Positions 1 to 7,134 of a stretch of DNA of 17,379 nucleotides are shown one piece after another. The translations under genes were made by a program, and so were the position numbers. Under the pieces are notes generated by a model. That model saw only the letters and a program-made list of their open reading frames with translations, had not been told where the DNA came from and ran no database searches. The DNA comes from Lactobacillaceae bacterium UBA639. Lineage in GTDB: Bacteria > Bacillota > Bacilli > Lactobacillales > Lactobacillaceae. Position 1 is the first letter of the stretch, and each line of letters opens with the position of its first letter. Location of the stretch: contig DBOT01000008.1 in the NCBI GenBank assembly GCA_002299975.1, forward strand, positions 4,207 to 21,585, read 5' to 3'.

Positions 1-47
1 AGGCTGCACGTGACAAGTCACGTTTATCAGCTCGTTACAACAAGTAA
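1..47 (+). CDS. rpsT: 30S ribosomal protein S20, C-terminal end only (partial)
   Basis: Only the last codons are in the window, from position 3, ending in TAA at 45-47; the first two bases finish a preceding codon. The readable tail is AARDKSRLSARYNK. The basic A-A-R-D-K-S-R-L pattern at the extreme C-terminus is typical of S20 (bS20), which binds 16S rRNA in the small subunit body. It is convergent with holA, a common arrangement in lactobacilli (recalled, not searched), and is followed closely by a plus-strand terminator hairpin. The identification rests on about 15 residues plus context, so an unrelated basic protein is possible but less likely. Confidence 0.75.
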   Translation, partial: AARDKSRLSARYNK

Positions 48-63
48 TGACCGATAACGGTAA

Positions 64-92
64 CAGGCAATCGTTTTGATTGCCTGTTTTTT
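64..92 (+). terminator. Intrinsic terminator of rpsT
   Basis: A perfect 9-bp stem (CAGGCAATC at 64-72 with GATTGCCTG at 78-86) has a 5-nt loop and is followed directly by six T residues at 87-92. It lies 16 bases after the rpsT stop. The T-run exists only in the plus direction, so it serves rpsT. Confidence 0.88.
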
Positions 93-103
93 AGTTTAAA
101 CGC

Positions 104-150
104 AAACAGCAGCAACTGTGAATACAACGTTCGCAGTTGCTGCTGTTTTT
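104..150. terminator. Long hairpin between rpsT and holA, probable bidirectional terminator
   Basis: A perfect 15-bp inverted repeat pairs 104-118 with 134-148 around a 15-nt loop. In the plus direction it runs into TTTTT (146-150), partly shared with the stem. In the minus direction it begins one base after the holA stop codon and ends in TTT then GCGTTT, a weaker tail. It probably stops leftward transcripts from holA and backs up the rpsT terminator. Confidence 0.75.
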
Positions 151-1183
151 ATTTGGCTACTCGTGCCTGGTGAGCATACTGAAGCATGAAGAGCTGGAAA
201 AGAAGGGCTGGATCGCGCTGAGTCGTCTTAAGGGCCCGTTCGATCCGGACCAACCCCAGATAAGCATTCTCCAGCGCCAGCAAGGAGAAGTTCCGGGCCG
301 TCCGCAAACCTAGTTTGACCCGGTACGGATGGACATTCAGCTGCTTAGCTAGGTTCCCCTGGCTAAGGCCGCGGGCACTCAGTACCTTCAACTGGATCAA
401 CAGCCGGAACTGTCCCACCAGCACGGCATTGATCCGCAGGGGCTGCTGTTGACCAGCCAGGAGTTGCCGATAGAGGCTCAGGGATTTGACCTGGTCATGC
501 CGCAGGACTGCCGTCACTAGGTCAAAGACGTTTTCATCAAGGGACTGCGGAACCAACGCGGCCACCTGTTGCTGTGTGATGTGCTTATCCTTGTAAGCCA
601 GGATCTTCAGCTTGGCAAGGTTAGCGATCATCAGGCCATAGTCGGCATTGGTGCGCCGGACCAGCTCATCGACTGCGGCCTGATCGATCTGGAAACCTGC
701 CGTCATCAGTCGACCCACAATCTGTTGGCGGGCCTGCTGTTCATTCAGTGGCGCTGCGCTGACCGTTACGGCGGCCTTCTTGAGCTCCTTCACGATTCCC
801 TTCCGGCCATCAAGCTTCTCATATGGGGCCAGAATAACCAGAATCGTGGTCATCTCGGGATGGCTCAGGTAACGCTTAAACGAGTCCAGGTCATGCTCGA
901 CCTTTCCCCGCTTCTTCTCCCCGGTGAGGAAGCATGGCTTGTTGATTACCACTAGCCGTCGCTCACCAAAGAACGGAGCTGACATGGCATCGTCTAAGGC
1001 CGTCGCAACTGGGGTGGTCTCCATGTCGTAACGCCCAACGTTCATCACCTGCTCAGCTGATGGGATCAGGTCCAGAAACTGGTCAAGGGCCTGCTGCTGC
1101 AAGGCTTGCTGCGTCCCTAACACCAGGTAAATGGGGGCCGGGCTTGCTTTCTTTAATTGTTGAGACAATTCGGTAATGTCCAT
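149..1183 (-). CDS. holA: DNA polymerase III subunit delta
   Basis: A 344-residue protein matching the HolA/YqeN family over its usual length of about 340 residues. Delta is the clamp-loader subunit that opens the beta sliding clamp during chromosome replication. Visible features are the N-terminal PIYLVLGTQQALQQQAL segment, equivalent to the degenerate AAA+ P-loop region, the APFFGERRLVVI segment near residues 69-80, the family-like PQSLDENVFDLVTAVL segment near 214-229, and the helical C-terminal clamp-loader collar with R-D-P-A-L-L-F-Q-L-F. The ATG at 1183 is preceded by AAAGGAG at good spacing, inside the end of comEC. The two reading frames overlap by 31 bases, so translation is probably coupled. 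It is the last gene of the comE cluster and ends against a long hairpin. Confidence 0.93.
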   Translation of the reverse strand: MDITELSQQLKKASPAPIYLVLGTQQALQQQALDQFLDLIPSAEQVMNVGRYDMETTPVATALDDAMSAPFFGERRLVVINKPCFLTGEKKRGKVEHDLDSFKRYLSHPEMTTILVILAPYEKLDGRKGIVKELKKAAVTVSAAPLNEQQARQQIVGRLMTAGFQIDQAAVDELVRRTNADYGLMIANLAKLKILAYKDKHITQQQVAALVPQSLDENVFDLVTAVLRHDQVKSLSLYRQLLAGQQQPLRINAVLVGQFRLLIQLKVLSARGLSQGNLAKQLNVHPYRVKLGLRTARNFSLLALENAYLGLVRIERALKTTQRDPALLFQLFMLQYAHQARVAK

Positions 1184-3375
1184 TTCAGTTCTTCTCCTTT
1201 AAGTGTAGTCTGCCAAAGACCGTGCTGCCGTGTATATACATATCTGATCATCCCGTATTGCTGGGTTGAAAGAATCCTAATCTGGCGCTGGCGCAAGCTC
1301 GTCACCACCTCATCATTGGGGTGATGGTAACGATTGAAGCGCCCCGCTGAGATGATTCCCCATTGTGGGTGCAATCGATCTAAGAAACGTTCGTCGCTAG
1401 CGGTACGACCGCCGTGGTGTCCCAGCTTCAAAACATCGGCGTGTAGTCCCGGATAGTGCTCAAGGACTGCGCGCTCACCAGCCCGGTCTAGGTCGCCCGT
1501 AAAGACAAATTGCTTCCCACCAAAACGCCCCGTCAGCACCATGGAATCCTCATTCTTCGCCTCACCGGGCGCAAACGGGTGGAGGATCTTCAGATTCGGG
1601 TCAATATTGGGGTGCTGGTCCGTGACGGGGATAATCTGCGGTTGATTGACCGTCCCCACCTTTCGGGTCAACACCGGCTGTTTCTCCATTCCCGCCGGAA
1701 CCGCCACTCGTTTAACCCGCATGTTCTGAAGAACCGTTGGCAGGTAGCCGATGTGGTCGGCATCCCGGTGACTGAGGTAGATGGTATCAATATGGTCAAT
1801 TCCCTGACTCTTCAAATAATTGATACTGGTCCGGGTAGCGGTATCACGCGTACGTACGGGTTGGCGCCGCCCAAAATTCAGCTTACCACCGGTATCAATC
1901 ATCATCACCCGTCGGTTAAGGGGCTCCCGGATAATGATACAGTCCCCCTGACCGATATCCACAAAGGCTACCTCACCGTTAAGGGGCAGGCGAATCACTA
2001 GGAAGCAAGCAAAGTATGCCAAAACCAGTACTGACCACCGTCGTGCATTTCGATAGTTACTGATGCACCAAAGCGTCAAGAGAAACAACACCGTTGCCAT
2101 CCAGAAGGGCGGCTTACCGAAGACGACTTCACCCGGTAGTTGGGCAACCAGCCCCACCAGTCGTTGAAAGAGCAGGAGAAATTGGTTTACCAGCTCCCCG
2201 ACCATCGGCACCAGCCAGTAGGTTCCTGCACTGACCAAGACCAATGGAAAGAGGATAAACGAAAACAGGGGGATCATGGGATAACTGATCACCAGGCTGA
2301 GCCAGTGAAATTCAAAGACATAGCTCAGGATCGCCGGTAAACTGGCCGCACTCAAGAAGAGACACTGCCGCAATGCCGTGATCTGACGGTCCATCACCTG
2401 AAGTAAAAACGATAGTAGGTAGCTTAGTTGGCCACCCAGACTGAGGAGGACCGCGGGCTCCCAAGCCATGCCAATTAACAGACTCATCGCCCAGCTATCC
2501 AGGCGGTCAAGCTTCAGGATATCCTGGAGTAGCCCCGCTTCCGCCATGATCACTGCCCGAATCAGACTCGGTGCTCCCCCGGCAATAATCAGGTAGAACG
2601 GCAAGGCTAGGATCAAAATACCGTCGACCACTTCCCGATCTAACCACAGGTATACCCCGAGCCAGCGCAGAATCGTAATCAGCAGGACCACGTGCATCCC
2701 CGAAATACAGAAAAGGTGGATGACACCTAACCGTTTAACATCGGTCATCAGCTGCTCATTAGCCGGACTCCCCTGTCCAATGATCAACTGCTGACAGTAC
2801 CCCGCCAGCGGTTCCGGCATCTTACTGAAATAATTGCTCAACTGCCAGCGCCAGCAGTGGCACCGGTCGCGAAGGCCCCACCGTGCCACACCGCTAACTA
2901 CTAGCGGGCGGTCGAGGCGAACCTGATTATAGACCCGGCGCTGCTGGTAGTAGCGGCGCAGGTCAAACTCATTTTCATTGGTAGCGGGCATCACTGGCTG
3001 GATCATCCCCGTCAACTGCCAGTTGGTTGGCCGATTAAGGTGGTGAAACTGCTCTAGTAATTGGGGATCTTGCACACTAAACGCCAGGGCCTCCCGGGTC
3101 TTGGTCTGCCGATCAGTTCCAATCGCCGTTACAAAGCCATCTTGAACCTTGATATCATCAGGCAACACCTTAACCACTTGGGTAACCGGGTGCCGGTCAA
3201 CGACGGTCTTGCGATTAATCTGCCGCTTAAACGAACCACACACCCCGACAGCAACTACTATGCTCAGGCAACAAGCCAGTATCACGCTCGGCCGCCGTAG
3301 GTAACAAACCCTTAACAGGAGATAGGCAGTAAAAAGCCAGCAGAACGGCTGTGGTCCAAGGATCGCCACGGTCAC
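1153..3375 (-). CDS. comEC: ComEC/Rec2 family DNA uptake channel (start uncertain, probably further upstream)
   Basis: A polytopic membrane protein that in competent Gram-positives carries one DNA strand across the membrane. From the GTG at 3375 it has 740 residues. In order: N-terminal membrane helices; a soluble DUF4131-like part containing NENEFDLRRYY (about 133-143); the Competence core with HLFCISGMHV (220-229) and further helices to about 460; and a C-terminal metallo-beta-lactamase-like domain with DIGQGD (473-478), SHRDADH (535-541), FTGDLD (625-630), LGHHGG (651-656) and RYHHP (682-686). All the main motifs are present, so the gene looks intact. The GTG has no convincing ribosome binding site. 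The open frame continues 18 codons upstream into RQIRHYWIFPALIAGT, which looks like a real N-terminus, so translation may begin at ATA 3426 or ATT 3417. The gene overlaps holA by 31 bases. Confidence 0.92.
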   Translation of the reverse strand: MTVAILGPQPFCWLFTAYLLLRVCYLRRPSVILACCLSIVVAVGVCGSFKRQINRKTVVDRHPVTQVVKVLPDDIKVQDGFVTAIGTDRQTKTREALAFSVQDPQLLEQFHHLNRPTNWQLTGMIQPVMPATNENEFDLRRYYQQRRVYNQVRLDRPLVVSGVARWGLRDRCHCWRWQLSNYFSKMPEPLAGYCQQLIIGQGSPANEQLMTDVKRLGVIHLFCISGMHVVLLITILRWLGVYLWLDREVVDGILILALPFYLIIAGGAPSLIRAVIMAEAGLLQDILKLDRLDSWAMSLLIGMAWEPAVLLSLGGQLSYLLSFLLQVMDRQITALRQCLFLSAASLPAILSYVFEFHWLSLVISYPMIPLFSFILFPLVLVSAGTYWLVPMVGELVNQFLLLFQRLVGLVAQLPGEVVFGKPPFWMATVLFLLTLWCISNYRNARRWSVLVLAYFACFLVIRLPLNGEVAFVDIGQGDCIIIREPLNRRVMMIDTGGKLNFGRRQPVRTRDTATRTSINYLKSQGIDHIDTIYLSHRDADHIGYLPTVLQNMRVKRVAVPAGMEKQPVLTRKVGTVNQPQIIPVTDQHPNIDPNLKILHPFAPGEAKNEDSMVLTGRFGGKQFVFTGDLDRAGERAVLEHYPGLHADVLKLGHHGGRTASDERFLDRLHPQWGIISAGRFNRYHHPNDEVVTSLRQRQIRILSTQQYGMIRYVYTRQHGLWQTTLKGEELKWTLPNCLNN

Positions 3376-3422
3376 CGTCCCCGCAATCAGGGCCGGAAAG
3401 ATCCAATAATGACGAATCTGCC

Positions 3423-3908
3423 TTATTGCTCAGGACGAATATACTGTCCCAAGCGAACCTCATCTAAGATATCATCATCAAGCTTGATTTGGTGAAGGTG
3501 GATGTTCTTAAGCTTGATCAGTTTCATTGCGTAATCATCATTGTGGTAGTTGCGAATATAGTTAATCTCCTTGACTCCTGCCTGCAGAAGACTCTTGGTA
3601 CACTGCAGACAAGGGAAATCAGTCACGTACAAGCTAGCCCCGTCCATTGAGATCCCAAACTTGGCGCATTGTAAAATAGCGTTCATTTCGGCGTGAATGG
3701 TCCGGACACAGTGACCATCCCGCAGGTAACAACCAGCGTCAATACAGTGCTCATCACCAGAAACCGAGCCGTTGTACCCTCCAGCAATAATCCGCTTATC
3801 CCGCACCAGGACAGCACCAACCGACAGGCGATTGCACGTGCTGCGCGAGGCCAACAGAGCTGCCTGAATCATGAAATACTGATCCCAATCAATTCGCTTT
3901 CTTACCAT
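3423..3908 (-). CDS. comEB: ComEB, dCMP deaminase-family protein
   Basis: 161 residues of the zinc-dependent deoxycytidylate/cytidine deaminase fold. The zinc ligand and proton-shuttle motif is HAE at 72-74 (in I-HAEMNAIL) and the second zinc motif is PCLQC at 99-103. A further H/C-rich stretch, DEHCIDAGC at 52-60, is also typical of dCMP deaminases, which convert dCMP to dUMP for dTTP synthesis. In the Bacillus comE operon the equivalent gene is comEB and is known to be dispensable for DNA uptake. The ATG at 3908 has AAAGGAG about 9 bases upstream. It lies between comEA and comEC; a promoter-like site in the gap before it could let it be expressed without comEA. Catalytic residues are intact, so it is probably a working deaminase. 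Confidence 0.93.
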   Translation of the reverse strand: MVRKRIDWDQYFMIQAALLASRSTCNRLSVGAVLVRDKRIIAGGYNGSVSGDEHCIDAGCYLRDGHCVRTIHAEMNAILQCAKFGISMDGASLYVTDFPCLQCTKSLLQAGVKEINYIRNYHNDDYAMKLIKLKNIHLHQIKLDDDILDEVRLGQYIRPEQ

Positions 3909-3934
3909 AAATTTGTCACTCCTTTATCTGATAT

Positions 3935-3962
3935 AGTATAGCAAAGAATCCACCCAAACCAA
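3935..3962 (-). promoter_or_regulatory. Candidate promoter for comEB-comEC-holA
   Basis: On the minus strand the gap between comEA and comEB holds TGC-TATACT, an extended -10 (TATACT at 3935-3940, TG at 3942-3943). TTGGTT lies at 3957-3962 with a 16-base spacer. The predicted start would fall just before the comEB Shine-Dalgarno. The -35 matches only three of six consensus bases, so the call rests mainly on the extended -10. Confidence 0.5.
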
Positions 3963-3965
3963 AAG

Positions 3966-4595
3966 CTAGACCGCCAACTGATCCTTGATTTTTTCAACCG
4001 TCTTATCACCAAAGCCACTGACTTGCTTCAGTTCGTCCACTGACTTAAACTGCCCATGCTGTTCACGATACTGAAGGATCAGGTCGGCCTTCTTATCCCC
4101 GATCCCGGTAATCTGACACAGCTGCTCCTTGGTTGCCTTATTGAGGTTAACAATCGGCGCTTCACTAGTCGCGCCTGCACTACCAGTCCCAGCAGGACCG
4201 ACTGCACTGGCTCCCGGCATGGTCTCACCATTCACCGGCACATAGACAACCTCCTGGTCCGCGAGCTGCTTAGCAAGGTTGACCTGCTTCATGTCAGCAT
4301 TGTCAACGATCCCGCCCGCTGCGGCCACAGCTTCATTCACCCGGGCGCCATTCTTCAGCTTATAGATTCCCGGATGGCGGACCGCCCCCTTCACATCAAC
4401 ACAGACCTTACCGCCGACCGAAGAGGATACTGCTGATGTCACGCTACTGGTCGAACCCATTGCCATCGTCTGGTCAGTCTGACTCGGTGTATCTACGGGT
4501 CGCTTCACCAGCCACACACCAACTAATCCCACCACCGCGAGCAGGATCAATAGTTGGTAACGGTAGCTTTCCCAAATTTCTTTCAGACGTTCCAT
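3966..4595 (-). CDS. comEA: ComEA, competence DNA receptor
   Basis: ComEA is the membrane-anchored receptor that binds double-stranded DNA on the outer face and hands it to ComEC. From the chosen start it has 209 residues. A short cytoplasmic N-terminus is followed by one membrane helix (about 14-31) and a Ser/Thr/Gln-rich spacer. An SLBB domain follows (about 63-121, starting KVCVDVKGAVRHPGIY), then a Gly/Ala/Ser linker and a C-terminal helix-hairpin-helix DNA-binding domain (about 147-209) with ITGIGDKKA and VSGFGDKTV. Two in-frame ATGs exist, at 4610 and 4595. GGAGGGGAG lies between them at proper distance from the second, so 4595 is preferred; the upstream ATG has no ribosome binding site. 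It is the first gene of the comE cluster. I see no convincing promoter, and no streptococcal-type ComX box, upstream. Confidence 0.94.
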   Translation of the reverse strand: MERLKEIWESYRYQLLILLAVVGLVGVWLVKRPVDTPSQTDQTMAMGSTSSVTSAVSSSVGGKVCVDVKGAVRHPGIYKLKNGARVNEAVAAAGGIVDNADMKQVNLAKQLADQEVVYVPVNGETMPGASAVGPAGTGSAGATSEAPIVNLNKATKEQLCQITGIGDKKADLILQYREQHGQFKSVDELKQVSGFGDKTVEKIKDQLAV

Positions 4596-4644
4596 GGTCT
4601 CCCCTCCCATATAATAAATACGGCAGATCAGTATTTTGCCATGA

Positions 4645-4686
4645 AAAAAGAGCTATGACAAAGTTGCTTTTGTCATAGCTCTTTTT
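4645..4686 (-). terminator. Strong terminator after sepM (bidirectional by sequence)
   Basis: An 18-bp stem pairs 4645-4662 with 4669-4686 around a 6-nt loop, with A/T-rich ends that give a T-run in the minus direction. It lies 30 bases after the sepM stop and separates the ftsW-sepM unit from comEA. Because the stem ends are A-tracts and T-tracts it would also work on the plus strand, but no plus-strand gene precedes it. Confidence 0.88.
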
Positions 4687-4716
4687 CAGTTCGGCCTATA
4701 AAGCCGTAGTTATTTA

Positions 4717-5763
4717 TCAATTCTTTTCCAGATAGTGAACGGCCTGCTTGAACGAGGTTACCGGAACGACTTTCATCCCCGGTGCGTACCACTTCGCCGT
4801 CTTCTTGGCCAGTTGATAATTGGTCTGGTGGCCTTCTTCATACTTCAATACCAGCTTGGTTGGCTTGACATATGGAGCGAAGAAGATGGTGGCCCCAGCA
4901 CGGTGGGCGGCGATGATCTTCTTATCGATCCCGCCAATCTCACCAACACTACCATCAGGAGCGATCGTCCCGGTACCAGCAATCTTCCGGCCCCGCTGAA
5001 GGTCGTGGCCACTGATCTGTTCATAGATCTGCAGGGTGAACATTAAGCCACCGGACGGACCACCCAACTCACCGGGATCCACCCGTACTGGTATCTTGGT
5101 CTTCACCTTCATATTATTCGTCAGGAGGATTCCAATCCCGGCCCGCGTCGAGGTTAACTTAACCAGGCGGTGAGTAGTCTGGTGCTGACGACCATTCCGC
5201 TCATAGGTGACAGTCAGGGGTGACCCGACCTTCTGCTTACCGATGTATTTCTGAAAGCCCTGGGCGGTGTTGAAGTGGCGGCCATCAACCTTGGTAATGG
5301 TGTCCCCCACCTTAATCGCCTTGCGGAACTTAGAGTTGGGCTCTACCTGAAGGACATAGATCCCCAGGTACCGTCTGCTAACCTGCTGGTGGGCTGCCTT
5401 GTAGGCAATCGCAATCGCTTCGTTAATCGAGCTCTGCATGTAGAAGTGCTGGACCCGGTCGAAGGTGGCCCCACTTTGGCCGCCCGTAACATCGTCGGCC
5501 TTCTCAATCGACAGATATGGAACGGCCTTGGCAACAAGGTAGGTTGCTGGGTGGGCCCGCTGCAAGGCCACCGATGTGATCATGAAACTGCCCTTCCCTG
5601 GATCAGGGTGCCCCTTCACCTGAACAAACGAGCGTAGGTTCGTCGCGTTCCCTGGCGCTTCAACGTAGGAATTCAGTGGCCAAAGCAAGAACCAACCCAA
5701 GAAGAGAATCAGGGCTAGGACAACCCCAATCCAGCGCAGGACTTGTTTATCTTGTCTTTTCAT
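4717..5763 (-). CDS. sepM: SepM/YlbL-family membrane PDZ-Lon serine protease
   Basis: A 348-residue protein anchored by one N-terminal membrane helix (about 10-30), with the rest expected outside the cell. It has a PDZ domain (about 130-215, with LGIYVLQVEPNSKF and VGDTITKVDGR) and a C-terminal Lon-type proteolytic domain (about 225-346). The Lon Ser-Lys dyad is visible as GGPSGGLMF (Ser237) and GGIDKKIIAA (Lys281 or 282). In Streptococcus mutans the family member SepM trims the competence pheromone; in Bacillus the relative is YlbL. The substrate here is unknown. The ATG at 5763 has AAAGGA about 6 bases upstream and overlaps the end of coaD by 17 bases, so the two are probably co-translated. 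It is the last gene of its operon and lies just upstream of comEA, with a terminator between. Confidence 0.9.
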   Translation of the reverse strand: MKRQDKQVLRWIGVVLALILFLGWFLLWPLNSYVEAPGNATNLRSFVQVKGHPDPGKGSFMITSVALQRAHPATYLVAKAVPYLSIEKADDVTGGQSGATFDRVQHFYMQSSINEAIAIAYKAAHQQVSRRYLGIYVLQVEPNSKFRKAIKVGDTITKVDGRHFNTAQGFQKYIGKQKVGSPLTVTYERNGRQHQTTHRLVKLTSTRAGIGILLTNNMKVKTKIPVRVDPGELGGPSGGLMFTLQIYEQISGHDLQRGRKIAGTGTIAPDGSVGEIGGIDKKIIAAHRAGATIFFAPYVKPTKLVLKYEEGHQTNYQLAKKTAKWYAPGMKVVPVTSFKQAVHYLEKN

Positions 5764-6268
5764 TATGTTCCTTTACCCGCATTAATTGACGTTCTTCCAG
5801 CCGCTTCTTCAGTGCCGCATTGATGTTTGCTGGCAGGTATGCGGAGATGTCACCCCCGTTAGAGGTAACCTCCTTCAGCAGGCTACTTGACAGGTGCTGG
5901 TATTCCGGCTTGGCGAGGAAGAAGATGGTCTCGCACTGGTCATCCAGGAAATTGTTCATAGCGGCAATATCCCGCTCGTATTGGAAGTCGGCGTTATTCC
6001 GCAACCCCCGCATCAGGTAATCAGCCCCGATACGATTCATCAGGTCAACGGTTAGACCGGACGCCGTAATTACGGAAACGTTGTCCAGGCCGGCCGTAGC
6101 CTCCTTGATTTGTTGAATCCGTTCCTCAACGGAAAACAGTGGCTTCTTGCTGGTATTCGTCATCACCGCAACTGCCAGCTGGTCGAAGAGGGCACTCCCC
6201 CGCTTAATCAGGTCGAGGTGTCCCAAGGTCAGGGGATCAAAACTCCCGGGAAATACAGCAACTTTCAT
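5747..6268 (-). CDS. coaD: Pantetheine-phosphate adenylyltransferase
   Basis: 173 residues of the nucleotidyltransferase fold. It joins 4'-phosphopantetheine and ATP to form dephospho-CoA, the penultimate step of coenzyme A synthesis, in the cytosol. Family motifs are PGSFDPLTLGH (7-17, with the HxGH-type histidine), the MRGLRN segment at 86-91, ADFQYERDIAAMN (93-105) and HLSSSLLKEV (125-134, ATP-binding end). The C-terminus carries a charged extension after KKRLEERQL, so it is slightly longer than the usual 160 or so residues; this tail overlaps sepM. An AAAGGAG lies about 12 bases before the ATG, a rather long spacing. It follows rsmD after 9 bases, the common rsmD-coaD pairing of Firmicutes. 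Confidence 0.96.
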   Translation of the reverse strand: MKVAVFPGSFDPLTLGHLDLIKRGSALFDQLAVAVMTNTSKKPLFSVEERIQQIKEATAGLDNVSVITASGLTVDLMNRIGADYLMRGLRNNADFQYERDIAAMNNFLDDQCETIFFLAKPEYQHLSSSLLKEVTSNGGDISAYLPANINAALKKRLEERQLMRVKEHNEKTR

Positions 6269-6277
6269 AACAACAAA

Positions 6278-6838
6278 CTACTCCTTTCGAAAACGGTAAA
6301 TGGTTAGTACTGTTATACCATAGGTCTGCCGGCGAATAAACGTAAAGTTTGGCAGGTCCTCTGTCGGTAAATTAGCGGCCTCATTGGTCTCGGCAACAAT
6401 TACCGCGCCATCATTAAGCAGGTCATCCTGAACCATTTGATCAAGGTCCTTCAAAATCTGCTGCTTGGCATATGGTGGATCGAGGTAAACCATGTCAAAA
6501 TGCGCCTGCTTTTTCCCCAGCATCCCCAGGGCCTTGCGGGCATCCATCTTGTAAACCGTGAAGCGTTCCGGGTGCTTAGTCACATCGATATTGCGCCGGA
6601 TTGTCTTAATCGCTTGGTACTGCCGGTCAATCAAGACGGCGTGTTCAATTCCGCGGGAAACCCCCTCAATACTGAGTCCACCACTACCAGCAAACAGGTC
6701 CAGGCTTTGACCACCATCAAAGTACGGCCCGATAATGTTAAAGAGGGCCTCCTTTACCTTATCGGTTGTCGGACGCGTCGCCATGCCGGGTACCGCGCTC
6801 AGCTTACGACCACGAAACTCACCAGATACTACTCTCAT
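6278..6838 (-). CDS. rsmD: 16S rRNA (guanine(966)-N(2))-methyltransferase
   Basis: 186 residues, the normal RsmD length. It methylates the N2 of G966 in 16S rRNA during small-subunit assembly, using S-adenosylmethionine. Visible are the family N-terminus MRVVSGEFRGRKL, the AdoMet-binding motif I LDLFAGSGGLSIEG (46-59), DMVYLDPPYA (115-124) with the DPPY catalytic motif of N-methyltransferases, and VIVAET near 145. The ATG at 6838 overlaps the ylbG stop by one base (TAATG), so its translation is likely coupled. A GAGG lies about 10 bases upstream within ylbG. Confidence 0.95.
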   Translation of the reverse strand: MRVVSGEFRGRKLSAVPGMATRPTTDKVKEALFNIIGPYFDGGQSLDLFAGSGGLSIEGVSRGIEHAVLIDRQYQAIKTIRRNIDVTKHPERFTVYKMDARKALGMLGKKQAHFDMVYLDPPYAKQQILKDLDQMVQDDLLNDGAVIVAETNEAANLPTEDLPNFTFIRRQTYGITVLTIYRFRKE

Positions 6839-7119
6839 TACTTATCATCCTCATCATGTATTTTATACAAGCCAGTCATCTCCAGGTCCGTCAGGGTCGG
6901 ATCAAGGTCGGGCCGCGCCGATTCTTCAACCGCCCGCACTGCCCGCAGGTGACTGATCTTCGTCTTCAGTTGGTCAATCTGGTCCTGGTTTACGTATAGA
7001 ATAACGTAGTGCATCCGCCGGGAAACATAGCGCACAATTCCATAGTGGCGCAGCGTCCGCACAACGCGGTTCCCGTTAATGTACACCACCAGGGCCCGCC
7101 GATCAGTTAGCTTAAACAT
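6838..7119 (-). CDS. ylbG: YlbG family protein (DUF2129 / UPF0298)
   Basis: A 93-residue protein matching the YlbG family by its N-terminal V-V-Y-I-N-G segment, the R-x-L-R-H-Y-G-I-V-R-Y-V-S-R-R-M-H-Y-V-I-L-Y core (about 22-43), and the conserved ESARPDLDP stretch (66-74) before an acidic tail. The family has no settled function; it is a small cytosolic protein found in Bacilli, usually directly before rsmD, as here. AAGGA precedes the ATG by about 9 bases, and the gene starts 15 bases after the ftsW stop. Confidence 0.88.
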   Translation of the reverse strand: MFKLTDRRALVVYINGNRVVRTLRHYGIVRYVSRRMHYVILYVNQDQIDQLKTKISHLRAVRAVEESARPDLDPTLTDLEMTGLYKIHDEDDK

Positions 7120-7134
7120 CTTATCATATCCTTA

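Noticed and set aside
4596..4644. Promoter or competence (ComX/ComK) box upstream of comEA
   Set aside because: Only A/T-rich -10-like strings (TATTAT, TATTTA) are present without a matching -35. No TACGAATA-type box or paired AAAA/TTTT K-box arrangement is seen.
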